From NCBI GenBank assembly GCA_949283695.1, contig CASDTX010000004.1, forward strand, positions 20,545-84,544: a stretch of 64,000 bases of DNA, read 5' to 3'. The position numbers and the translations under genes are program-made. The notes under the pieces were generated by a model. The model saw only the letters and a list, made by a program, of their open reading frames with translations, was not told the DNA's origin and did no database searches. This DNA is from an uncultured Eubacteriales bacterium. GTDB lineage: Bacteria; Bacillota; Clostridia; Lachnospirales; Lachnospiraceae. Positions 27,037-35,329 of the stretch are shown here, piece after piece (positions within the stretch are counted from its first letter, which is position 1; each line of letters starts with the position of its first letter).

Positions 27037-28347
27037 ATGGACAAGCTGCGAAAGATGACAAACGTGACAAAGATCTATTCTGATATTGTGAACAGCCAGG
27101 TTCCGGGACGTGTTTTCTGGGTGAGCTATCTGCTGCTTCTGGTGATCCACTGTGTGGAAAATACTTCTGTGATCTATTCCGACGCGGTATGGGTTGATGG
27201 AATGTATCTGTTTCGCAATCTGCTCTATCTTGTTTTGCTTGCAAGGCTCGGTTTTCTTTCCGTATTCCAGCGGAAGGAGCTGATCTGTGCAGGCATCTTT
27301 TTCGTGGCTGGAGCGGCCAGTTTTCTTGGAAGCGGGGACTTCGCACTTATGGAATTCTTCCTGATTATGTTTTCGGCGAAAGACGAATCCCCCCGCAGGA
27401 TTGTGGCTGCATTTGCCGTCATTAAGGGAGCTGCGCTTCTGATTACTCTGCTGCTGTGGCGGATCGGCGTGCTGGCCGCGGTTTACTATCAGGATGATCA
27501 CGTGGGCTATTATAATACATACGGATTCTGCCACCGCAATGTCCTGGCGGCGAATATCACAGTGCTGTGCCTGGCCTGGTTCTATCTGAGGTGGCGCAGT
27601 CTGAAGGTGTGGGATGTGGCGGTCTGGAGCGGGATCGCTCTTCTGACGTGGCCCATTGCGCAGAGCCGGACCGGACTGATCGTTCTGTTCCTGATTATTT
27701 TCGGCATGTTCTTCGGCAGCCGGAAACGGCAGTGGATCCTGAGAGTTCCGAATCTCCGAACGGTGATTCTCTTGTGTTTTGCGGCGATTCTGCTGATCAG
27801 TGTGATCGGCACGATTTTCTATTCGGATGATTCTGCTGTATGGAAGCTGGTTGACAGTATCTTCACCAAGAGATTCAAGTTTGCAAACCAATGCCTGGAG
27901 CCGTATGGCCTGTCAGTGTTCGGTCAGCAGCTGCCGTTTGTGAGCACGATCGAGGCACAGAATTCGGACGCGGCAAGACTGATTCTGGATAATTCATACA
28001 TGCGGGCGATCCTTTACTATGGGATCCTGCCGGGGATTCTGTTCCTGGGAACCTATTTCCGATCACTGGACCTGTCGCTGAAGCGAAGAGATGTCAGGCT
28101 GATGATCTGTCTGACCGTATTTGCTGTTTATGGGCTTTCCGAGAGCTATCTGCTGGATGTGAATTATCAGTTCCCGGTGCTGGTCGCCTGGAGTCGGTAT
28201 TTCTTCAAGAGCGGTCACGGCAGACACCCGCAGTCAGGTGCATCTGCACAGAAGCAGGCAGAAGATCCGGACAGCGGTCCGGAGAGGAAGACAGCACTTC
28301 AGTATGCCGGCGATGTGATCCGGTATTGTAAAGGAAAGATAAGATGA
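27037..28347 (+). CDS. Wzy-like polysaccharide polymerase (second copy type)
   Basis: 436 residues with about ten membrane spans (VFWVSYLLLLVIHCV, ALLITLLLWRIGVLAAVYY, VILLCFAAILLISVIGTIFY and others). A hydrophilic segment, EPYGLSVFGQQLPFVSTIEAQ to DNSYMRAILYYGILPGILF, is of the kind found in O-antigen/capsule polymerases. It shows no obvious sequence similarity to the polymerase-like protein at 13645, so the two act on different polymers or arose separately. GAGAGG precedes ATG 27037, and the next gene overlaps the stop. The call is by topology and position. Confidence 0.72.
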   Translation: MDKLRKMTNVTKIYSDIVNSQVPGRVFWVSYLLLLVIHCVENTSVIYSDAVWVDGMYLFRNLLYLVLLARLGFLSVFQRKELICAGIFFVAGAASFLGSGDFALMEFFLIMFSAKDESPRRIVAAFAVIKGAALLITLLLWRIGVLAAVYYQDDHVGYYNTYGFCHRNVLAANITVLCLAWFYLRWRSLKVWDVAVWSGIALLTWPIAQSRTGLIVLFLIIFGMFFGSRKRQWILRVPNLRTVILLCFAAILLISVIGTIFYSDDSAVWKLVDSIFTKRFKFANQCLEPYGLSVFGQQLPFVSTIEAQNSDAARLILDNSYMRAILYYGILPGILFLGTYFRSLDLSLKRRDVRLMICLTVFAVYGLSESYLLDVNYQFPVLVAWSRYFFKSGHGRHPQSGASAQKQAEDPDSGPERKTALQYAGDVIRYCKGKIR

Positions 28348-29795
28348 ATTCCATAACAAAGAACTTTATGTATAACGTGGTCTACCAGATCCTGCTGATC
28401 CTTCTGCCGCTGATTACGACCCCGTATATCTCCCGTGTGCTGGGGTCCGGGGGGCTGGGGACCTATACGTATACTTATACAATTGCCAATTACTTCGTAC
28501 TGGCCGCAATGCTTGGGGTGAAGAACTACGGCAACAGAAGCACAGCGGCTGTGCGGGACGACCGGAAGCTTCTCAGCAGAACATTCTGGGAGATCTACGG
28601 GCTTCAGTTCCTGTGTTCGGCAGCTGTGCTTGCGGTTTATCTGATCTATGTGCTGGCCTTTGTGAAAGAGTACCAGCTGATTGCCCTGCTGCAGACCATC
28701 TACGTACTGTCAGGGCTGATGGACATCAGCTGGCTTTTCTTCGGGGTGGAACAGTTCAAGATCACCGTAACCCGCAATATCGCGATCCGGCTGGTGAACC
28801 TTGCCTGTATCTTTCTCTTTGTAAAAGACCAGGGAGATCTGTGGATTTATACATTGATCATGACATTGGGAACCGCACTTTCTCAGGGCTATCTGTGGCT
28901 CTATGTAAAGCGGCTTGTAGACTGGCACAGGCCGAGGCTGAAGGATTTGTGGAATCATATGATTCCGGAACTGGTTCTCTTCATCCCTATTATCGCGGTG
29001 AGCCTTTATACGATGATGGACAAGGTGATGCTTGGCGCGATGAGCACCATGAGCCAGGTGGGGTTCTATGAAGGAGCGTCAAAGATCCTCAATATCCCTC
29101 TGGGAGTGATCACTGCCCTCGGGACGGTGATGCTGCCGCGGATGTCCAATCTGGCAGCCAAAGGGAAAGTCCGGGAGAGCGGGAAGTATATTCAGAACTC
29201 GATGATTTTTGCAATGTTTCTGGCGTCCGGCATGATGTTCGGCATCGCTGGCATCGCGGAAGACTTTGTACCTTTGTTCCTGGGAGAAGAATACAGCTCC
29301 TGTATGCTCCTGATCCGGGTGATGGCGCCGACTGTGCCCTTTATTGCCTGGGCAAATGTGATCCGTACGCAGTATCTGATCCCGAACCATGAGGATAAGA
29401 GTTATATCATCTCGGTGGTCCTGGGAGCAGCGGTGAATCTGGCGGTCAACGCCCTTCTGATTCCCAGGCTGCAGGCACTGGGAGCGGTGATCGGAACGGT
29501 ATGCGCCGAGGGCAGCGTCTGTATCAGTCAGACAGTGATGGTGAGGAAGAAGCTTGCGATCGGGCGCTATCTGAAGGATACATGGATGTACTTCCTATTC
29601 GGAGCAGTAATGTTTCTGCTGATCCAGGCAGTCCACGGTCGGATCAGAGGTACGGCGGCTGCACTGGCAGCAGAGATTCTGGCCGGAGGCGGTGCATATG
29701 TGCTTCTGTCCGGCGGATATTTCCTGCTGACCCGCAGGAAGACGGGCGCCGGGCCGGAGATAAGCAGGAAAATGGGAAAGAAAAATAAAGATTGA
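28344..29795 (+). CDS. Wzx-like polysaccharide flippase (second copy type)
   Basis: 483 residues, 12-14 spans, MOP/PST exporter. N-terminus KNFMYNVVYQILLILLPLITTPYISRVLGSGGLGTY is the textbook start of RfbX-type flippases. IPIIAVSLYTMMDKVMLG marks the middle. It is clearly a different subgroup from the flippase at 14906. ATG overlaps the polymerase stop by four bases. It completes the export pair of set 2. Confidence 0.92.
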   Translation: MNSITKNFMYNVVYQILLILLPLITTPYISRVLGSGGLGTYTYTYTIANYFVLAAMLGVKNYGNRSTAAVRDDRKLLSRTFWEIYGLQFLCSAAVLAVYLIYVLAFVKEYQLIALLQTIYVLSGLMDISWLFFGVEQFKITVTRNIAIRLVNLACIFLFVKDQGDLWIYTLIMTLGTALSQGYLWLYVKRLVDWHRPRLKDLWNHMIPELVLFIPIIAVSLYTMMDKVMLGAMSTMSQVGFYEGASKILNIPLGVITALGTVMLPRMSNLAAKGKVRESGKYIQNSMIFAMFLASGMMFGIAGIAEDFVPLFLGEEYSSCMLLIRVMAPTVPFIAWANVIRTQYLIPNHEDKSYIISVVLGAAVNLAVNALLIPRLQALGAVIGTVCAEGSVCISQTVMVRKKLAIGRYLKDTWMYFLFGAVMFLLIQAVHGRIRGTAAALAAEILAGGGAYVLLSGGYFLLTRRKTGAGPEISRKMGKKNKD

Positions 29796-29833
29796 CAAAG
29801 AAAAATAGAGATATGGAAGGGAGAATGAAAACG

Positions 29834-31789
29834 ATGAGAAATGGAATGAGAGCGGCGGCAGCCGGGCTGGCGGCCCTGACAGTCTTCGCGCAGGGCGCAG
29901 AAGTATGGGCAGCCGGAGAGGGACAGCCGGGCGGAGGTGCCCTGGCTGCGGCTGAGGCTGTGCAGGAGGATGCGGGTCAGGGGAATCTGGTAGAGGACGT
30001 GTATGTCAATCCTCTGTATGAGGACGAGGTCGGCCCTTCTGACCTGAAGGATGAGGCAGAAGAGAGAAACGGCGGAATCAGCCTGTACAGTGAGCCGGTA
30101 TATGCGGACACGATCGAAGAGGCCGGGGAACAGATCCGGGAGGGAATGAAGAACCGGGATGAGACGATCGTGGTCTACTATCAGGCGCCGGAATACGTAG
30201 ACGGCGTGATGCGGGAGATCGCGGCAGAGGGACTGGAACATACCGGGGTGCCGGACGAAGGCGATTATCTGAAATGGCAGTATGCCGGATGGTCGGCAAC
30301 GGGAAGTCTTTCGAATTCTGCTGACGGAAGCACCTGCTACATGACCTTCACGTATACCTATACGTACTACACGACTTATGAACAGGAACTGGCAGTAGAC
30401 GAGCGGGCGAAAGAGGTGCTGGACAGCCTGGATGTATACGACAGCAGCGACTACGAGAAACTGCTGGCGGTCTATGATTTCATCTGTGAGAATACGGAGT
30501 ATGATTATGATAATCTGAACGACAGCGACTATAAGCTGAAGTATACAGCGTATGCGGCGCTGATTGATCAGAAGGCGGTGTGTCAGGGATATGCGGCGCT
30601 GTTCTACCGGATGGCGCTGGAACTCGGCGTAGACAGCCGTCTGATCTCGGGAACCGGGAACGGAGGAGCTCACGGATGGAATATCGCAGAACTGGACGGC
30701 CTTTATTATAATGTGGATGCGACCTGGGACGCAGGAAATACGGAATATCAGTATTTCCTGAGGGGAACGGATAATTTTGGTGACCATGCGGCGGATGCAG
30801 AGTTTACAACAGTCGCATTCACAGCCGCATACCCAATGTCGGCCAAAGACTATGAGCCGAGTGAACCTCTTCCGCCGGACCAACCCGTTCTGCCGGAGGA
30901 GCCTCAGGCAGAAACACCTGTGATCACATCGGTCTACAGCCAGGCGAAGACTTCTGCGAAAGTGACCTGGACGCAGTCAGAGGGGGCCGACGGGTACGAA
31001 CTGTACCGCGCGGAAGATCCGGACGCTTCGGATGCGGAATGGAATCTGACGAAGACCATTCAGTCAGGGGATATTGTTCAGTATACCAATACAGGTCTGA
31101 CCGTAGGGAAAACCTATTACTATAAGGTCCGCGCCTTCGCGCTGGACAAAGATCAGCAGCGGGTGTATTCTGATTTCTCGAATGTCAGCTACATGCCGGC
31201 CGCGGCTGTATTCAACGGACCTTACAGCAATTCGTCTGAGCGCATCCGCCTTCTGTGGAATCCGGTCCAGGGCGCTCACGGCTACCAGCTCTGGAGGAAG
31301 GGCGCAGACGGGGTCTACAATGTGGTGAAGACCCTTGGCGACCGGGGAAACACTCTGACAGACAATCAGGGGGCCGCATCGGCATACAGCAATACCGGGC
31401 TGGAAGCCGGGAAGACGTATACATACCGGATGCGTGCATTTGCCTTCGTAAACGGGAAGAAAGTCTTCGGCGTCTACTCGGATGAGGTCTCTGTGACGGT
31501 CATGCTTGACCAGACGGAGCTGGCTGTGACCAGCCCGAAAGCCGGAAGGGCGCTGATTGCCTGGAATCAGGTGAACGGAGCTGATGGCTATCAGATCTGG
31601 CGCGCGGAGAGCGGAACCGGGAAATATGCGATCGCGAAGACCATTCAGGCGGGAGATGTGACCTCCTATACGAATACGGGCCTGAAAAGCGGGGCTGCTT
31701 ATGATTATAAAGTGCGGGCTTATAAGAATGTTGACGGAAAGATAATATTCGGAGAATATTCGGCAGTGAAGCGTATCTTGATTCAATAG
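29834..31789 (+). CDS. Secreted transglutaminase-like protein with three FN3 repeats
   Basis: About 651 residues. Signal peptide MRNGMRAAAAGLAALTVFAQGAEVWA. The transglutaminase core has Cys250 (KAVCQGYAALFY), His280 (GGAHGWNIAEL) and Asp295 (YYNVDATWD). Three FN3-like repeats follow (from about residue 356), very close in sequence to those of the 1447-residue protein at 19582, including the shared VYSDF/YSDEV endings and ERIRLLWNPVQGAHGYQLW. The frame is open from TTG 29792, overlapping the flippase stop. AGGGAG at 29818-29823 suits ATG 29834; ATG 29813 and 29825 are alternatives. No anchor motif. Role at the surface unknown. Confidence 0.83.
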   Translation: MRNGMRAAAAGLAALTVFAQGAEVWAAGEGQPGGGALAAAEAVQEDAGQGNLVEDVYVNPLYEDEVGPSDLKDEAEERNGGISLYSEPVYADTIEEAGEQIREGMKNRDETIVVYYQAPEYVDGVMREIAAEGLEHTGVPDEGDYLKWQYAGWSATGSLSNSADGSTCYMTFTYTYTYYTTYEQELAVDERAKEVLDSLDVYDSSDYEKLLAVYDFICENTEYDYDNLNDSDYKLKYTAYAALIDQKAVCQGYAALFYRMALELGVDSRLISGTGNGGAHGWNIAELDGLYYNVDATWDAGNTEYQYFLRGTDNFGDHAADAEFTTVAFTAAYPMSAKDYEPSEPLPPDQPVLPEEPQAETPVITSVYSQAKTSAKVTWTQSEGADGYELYRAEDPDASDAEWNLTKTIQSGDIVQYTNTGLTVGKTYYYKVRAFALDKDQQRVYSDFSNVSYMPAAAVFNGPYSNSSERIRLLWNPVQGAHGYQLWRKGADGVYNVVKTLGDRGNTLTDNQGAASAYSNTGLEAGKTYTYRMRAFAFVNGKKVFGVYSDEVSVTVMLDQTELAVTSPKAGRALIAWNQVNGADGYQIWRAESGTGKYAIAKTIQAGDVTSYTNTGLKSGAAYDYKVRAYKNVDGKIIFGEYSAVKRILIQ

Positions 31790-31843
31790 ACAGATCGTTC
31801 AGCTGGAAGATATAGAAAGAGGCATGCGTTAGGAGAACAGAGA

Positions 31844-31864
31844 GGCAGCCTCTTTCTGGCTGCC
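31844..31864 (+). other. Hairpin next to the ribosome binding site of the sugar transferase gene
   Basis: GGCAGCC (31844-31850), loop TCTTTCT, GGCTGCC (31858-31864), directly before the Shine-Dalgarno AAGGGGGTGG. There is no T-run, so it is more likely to affect translation or RNA stability than to terminate. Confidence 0.45.
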
Positions 31865-31881
31865 GAAGGGGGTGGACAGAA

Positions 31882-33324
31882 TTGTATAATAAAATTTCAG
31901 GCAGCTGGCTGAAGCATTGGGATTTCATGCTGCTGGACATGATCTTTCTCCAGATCGCCTATATCTTCTCCTATATGGTGAGAAATGGATTCAATAATCT
32001 ATATGAGAACAGGGTATATCTGAACATTGGAATCTTTATCTGCCTGCTTGACCTGTGTGCGGCGTTTTTTCTGGAAGATTACAGAGGGATCATGCGCCGG
32101 GACAGCTTTATGGAACTGAAGGCAGTGATCAAGCATGTGTTTATGGTCTGCATTTTTGTGCTTGCATACTTGTTCTTGTCCAAGAGCAGTGAAGAGTTCT
32201 CTCGTGTTTCCTTTGTGGTGTTTTCCGTCAGTTCGGTAGGGATCCTCTATGTAGAGCGATGTCTGTGGAAACTGTATCTGCTGAAATATAAGAAGATCCA
32301 CTATATGAAAAAGGCGCTTCTGATTCTGACCACAAGTGATATTGCAGAGGAAGTGGTGCGCACCGCAGAGAAAAATACTTACAATGAACTGCTGCTGATC
32401 GGTATTGTGCTGGCTGACCGGGACGATCTGGTAGGAAACGATCTGTGCGGCGAGAAGGTCGTATGCAGGATGGAGGATCTACATGATTATATCCAGACCA
32501 AATGGGTGGACGGCATCCTGGTGAATGTCAGCGATCAGTATCATGTGCCCAGTCAGCTGGTGACGCAGTGCACCCAGATGGGCGTAACTGTACATATTAA
32601 GATCTCAGAGATCGGCGAGGACGCCGGGAATCAGGAATTGGAGAAAATCGCGGGATACGTAGTTGTGTCCACCGGCATCGGCGCGTCCAGCCCGGGGGAA
32701 CTGTTTGCCAAGCGGGTGATCGATATCGCGGGAGCGCTGGTCGGGCTGGTATGTACCGGGATCCTTTCGATCTTCGTCATCCCGGCGGTCAAGCTCAGTT
32801 CCCCGGGACCGGTTATTTTCAAGCAGACGCGCATCGGCAGGAACGGCAGGAAGTTCGAGATGTACAAATTCCGCAGTATGTATCTGGACGCGGAAGAGCG
32901 GAAGAAGGCCCTGATGGAGCGGAACCAGATGCATGGAAATATGTTCAAGATGTATGACGATCCAAGGATTATCGGCAGCGGGCCGGACGGCAGAAGACAT
33001 GGCCTGGGATGGTTCCTGCGGAAGACCTCGATTGACGAGTTCCCCCAGTTCTGGAACGTCCTCAAAGGCGACATGAGTCTGGTGGGGACCAGACCGCCCA
33101 CAGTGGACGAGTGGGAGAAATACGAGCATCACCACCGGGGACGGCTTGCCATGAAGCCGGGGCTTACCGGTATGTGGCAGATCAGCGGCCGCAGCGAGAT
33201 CACAGACTTCGAAGAGATCGTGAAGCTGGATATGGAGTATATCAAGAACTGGAATATCGGACTGGACCTCCAGATTCTCTGGAAAACGGTCGGCGTTGTG
33301 CTGCGGGGGAAAGGTTCCGGCTGA
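31882..33324 (+). CDS. Initiating polyprenyl-phosphate sugar-phosphate transferase
   Basis: 480 residues, long-form bacterial sugar transferase. Four N-terminal membrane spans and a CoA-binding-like middle (KKALLILTTSDIAEEVV) precede the catalytic domain from about residue 272: KRVIDIAGALVG, KLSSPGPVIFKQTRIG, MYKFRSM, WFLRKTSIDEFPQFWNVLKGDMSLVGTRPP and KPGLTGMWQISGRS. It places the first sugar-1-phosphate on undecaprenyl phosphate. It starts at TTG 31882 after AAGGGGGTGG. It is the only such enzyme in the window and may prime both polymer systems. Sugar (galactose, glucose or other) not determinable. Confidence 0.92.
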   Translation: MYNKISGSWLKHWDFMLLDMIFLQIAYIFSYMVRNGFNNLYENRVYLNIGIFICLLDLCAAFFLEDYRGIMRRDSFMELKAVIKHVFMVCIFVLAYLFLSKSSEEFSRVSFVVFSVSSVGILYVERCLWKLYLLKYKKIHYMKKALLILTTSDIAEEVVRTAEKNTYNELLLIGIVLADRDDLVGNDLCGEKVVCRMEDLHDYIQTKWVDGILVNVSDQYHVPSQLVTQCTQMGVTVHIKISEIGEDAGNQELEKIAGYVVVSTGIGASSPGELFAKRVIDIAGALVGLVCTGILSIFVIPAVKLSSPGPVIFKQTRIGRNGRKFEMYKFRSMYLDAEERKKALMERNQMHGNMFKMYDDPRIIGSGPDGRRHGLGWFLRKTSIDEFPQFWNVLKGDMSLVGTRPPTVDEWEKYEHHHRGRLAMKPGLTGMWQISGRSEITDFEEIVKLDMEYIKNWNIGLDLQILWKTVGVVLRGKGSG

Positions 33325-33338
33325 TTTCATCATTTTTC

Positions 33339-33367
33339 TTGCTATTCTGCACAGTATGTACTAAAAT
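33339..33367 (+). promoter_or_regulatory. Promoter of the LCP gene
   Basis: TTGCTA (33339-33344), a 17-base spacer and TAAAAT (33362-33367). Confidence 0.6.
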
Positions 33368-33498
33368 GGCACTGAGCTTAAGAATCGCAGGCGGACTCAG
33401 ATCTCGCATCAGGGGGGAGTCCACTGGGATGAGAAACTCAGAAGGCAGCAGATTGACAGAGGGGCAGTATCATATACGAAAATAAGGGAGTGATCTTC

Positions 33499-35145
33499 AT
33501 GAAGAGAAGAAGACGGAAGAGATTTCCGATTTACAGAAAAGTCGGCTATTCATTTGTTGCGGTCTATGCAGTGACAGCGATTGTGCTCGTGACGTTTTTG
33601 ATCGGGCTTGATATGATCCCGGTATCTTATCTGGGTGTGCTGGGCGGCGTGCTGGCAGTGCTCTGCCTGCTGTTCGCAGTCATGCAGCGGGGGAAGGTAT
33701 CCTCTGTGATCGCAGATATTCTGTGTCTGGTGATCGTGGCGGGAAGTATCGCCGGCTGTGTGTATATCGATAAGATGAGCAACACCATCCGCAATGTGGC
33801 CGCAGCGCCGGAAGAGCAGATGGAGACGGTAGAGATCGGCGTGTACGTGCTGGAGGAAGATCCGGCTCAGACGCTGCAGGATGCCGCGGATTATAAGTTC
33901 GGCATTGTCTCTGCGGACGCGGAGGCGGAACCGGAGCAGACAGAAGGCACAGAAACCGGTGAGGAATCAGGGCAGACAGACGGTACGGGAACCGGACAGG
34001 AGCCAGAGCAGGCAGACGCTGCAGGTACCGGGGCAGAAGCGGCGGACGCAGAAGCCTCCGGAGAAATAGATCTGGCAGCGCTTGTGAACGGAACAGACTC
34101 CTCCGAAGGGGAGAAAGAGACCGTGCAGGCAGTGGCGGATATCGAAGAGGAGCTTGGGAAGACACTGGACACCGGTGCTTATGGGAATGTATCCTCTCTG
34201 CTGGACGGACTGAAAGAAGGAACTGTCGGTGCCATTGTGGCGAACAGCGCCAACATCGGTATTGTGGGAGACGACAGCAATTATTCCTGGGTCAATGACG
34301 GGCTTCGCCAGATCGCATCGTTTACTTATGAGACTGGAAGAACGATCACCCAGGTGGCTGCGGATATCCCGGAGGAAGGATCCAGCTCCTTCATCATGTA
34401 CCTGAGCGGAATCGATACTTACGGGGGAACTTCCACGGTATCGAGAAGTGATGTGAATATTCTGGCAGTGGTGAACACGGAGACGAAGAACATTCTGCTG
34501 CTCTCCACACCAAGAGATTATTATATCGGCTATTCGGCCACCGGTGGGGCGAAGGATAAGCTGACCCATGCCGGCATCTATGGCATCGACGCTTCGATTG
34601 ACGCTCTGGAGCAGCTGTACGGCATCGATGTGAACTATTACCTGCGGGTGAATTTCACAGGATTTACGCAGATCATTGACGCCCTGGGCGGTGTAGATGT
34701 TCACTCAGATTACGAGTTTACCGCAAGAGGCACTCAGATCTATCAGGGATCGAACCATCTGACCGGTGAGGAAGCGCTGAATTTCGCAAGAGAGCGTTAC
34801 AGCTTCGAGGATGGGGACTTCCAGAGAGGAAGGAACCAGATGGAAGTGGTGCGGGCTGTGATTCAGAAAGCGGCTTCATCTTCCCTGCTTGCGAACTATA
34901 TGAGCGTGATGAATGCGGTGGCAGGAAGCTTTGAGACCAACATGCCGCAGGAAGAGATCGCCAAGCTGGTGAAGATGCAGCTCTCGGATATGGCGTCATG
35001 GAATATTACCTCTTATACGGCGTCAGGCCAGGTGTCCAGCGCGGAGACCTACTCCATGCCGGGAGTGATGCTCTCAGTCGTACTTCCGGACGAGAGCAGC
35101 GTGGCTGAGGCGAAGAGCATGATCAGCGATGTTACCGGAGAATGA
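33499..35145 (+). CDS. LytR-CpsA-Psr (LCP) family cell-wall glycopolymer ligase
   Basis: 548 residues. A basic cytoplasmic start (KRRRRKRF) leads into three hydrophobic spans, then a long extracellular part. The catalytic LCP domain (about residues 300-450) shows FIMYLSGIDTYGG, RSDVNILAVVN, LLSTPRDYYIGY, KLTHAGIYG, DYEFTARGTQIYQGSNHLTGEEALNFARER and the arginine-rich RGRNQMEVV. It would attach undecaprenyl-linked polymer to peptidoglycan or another wall acceptor. Between spans and domain lies an odd Glu/Gly/Thr/Gln-rich stretch (about 138-190, TEGTETGEESGQTDGTGTG and on). ATG 33499 has AAGGGAG; GTG 33490 is less likely. It has its own promoter. Confidence 0.92.
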   Translation: MKRRRRKRFPIYRKVGYSFVAVYAVTAIVLVTFLIGLDMIPVSYLGVLGGVLAVLCLLFAVMQRGKVSSVIADILCLVIVAGSIAGCVYIDKMSNTIRNVAAAPEEQMETVEIGVYVLEEDPAQTLQDAADYKFGIVSADAEAEPEQTEGTETGEESGQTDGTGTGQEPEQADAAGTGAEAADAEASGEIDLAALVNGTDSSEGEKETVQAVADIEEELGKTLDTGAYGNVSSLLDGLKEGTVGAIVANSANIGIVGDDSNYSWVNDGLRQIASFTYETGRTITQVAADIPEEGSSSFIMYLSGIDTYGGTSTVSRSDVNILAVVNTETKNILLLSTPRDYYIGYSATGGAKDKLTHAGIYGIDASIDALEQLYGIDVNYYLRVNFTGFTQIIDALGGVDVHSDYEFTARGTQIYQGSNHLTGEEALNFARERYSFEDGDFQRGRNQMEVVRAVIQKAASSSLLANYMSVMNAVAGSFETNMPQEEIAKLVKMQLSDMASWNITSYTASGQVSSAETYSMPGVMLSVVLPDESSVAEAKSMISDVTGE

Positions 35146-35158
35146 CGGGCAGACCGAA

Positions 35159-35218
35159 AGTCGAAGAAAGAAAATCGATGAAAGAAACATAGAAGAAACA
35201 GAATCAATCGAAGAAAGA
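35159..35218. repeat. Degenerate 15 bp tandem repeat, about four units
   Basis: AGTCGAAGAAAGAAA, ATCGATGAAAGAAAC, ATAGAAGAAACAGAA and a fourth unit run 35159-35218, directly behind the LCP stop. Confidence 0.55.
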
Positions 35219-35229
35219 GAACAAAAAGT

Positions 35230-35262
35230 GAGGACGGAACCAATGCGTGTTCCGTCCTCTTT
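35230..35262. terminator. Bidirectional terminator between LCP and malQ
   Basis: A perfect 11 bp stem, GAGGACGGAAC / GTTCCGTCCTC, with an 8-base loop. TTT follows on the plus strand, and an A5 run before it gives T5 on the minus strand. It serves the convergent LCP and malQ transcripts. Confidence 0.85.
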
Positions 35263-35329
35263 GTGCGCTGCGTGTCAAATCCCGCTCAAATTCCGTTCAA
35301 ATCTAATTCATATCCGATCTGGATTCTGT

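Noticed and set aside
29567-30883. 438-codon minus-strand open frame across flippase and transglutaminase genes
   Set aside because: Crosses two real genes antisense, with no start signal and no motif.
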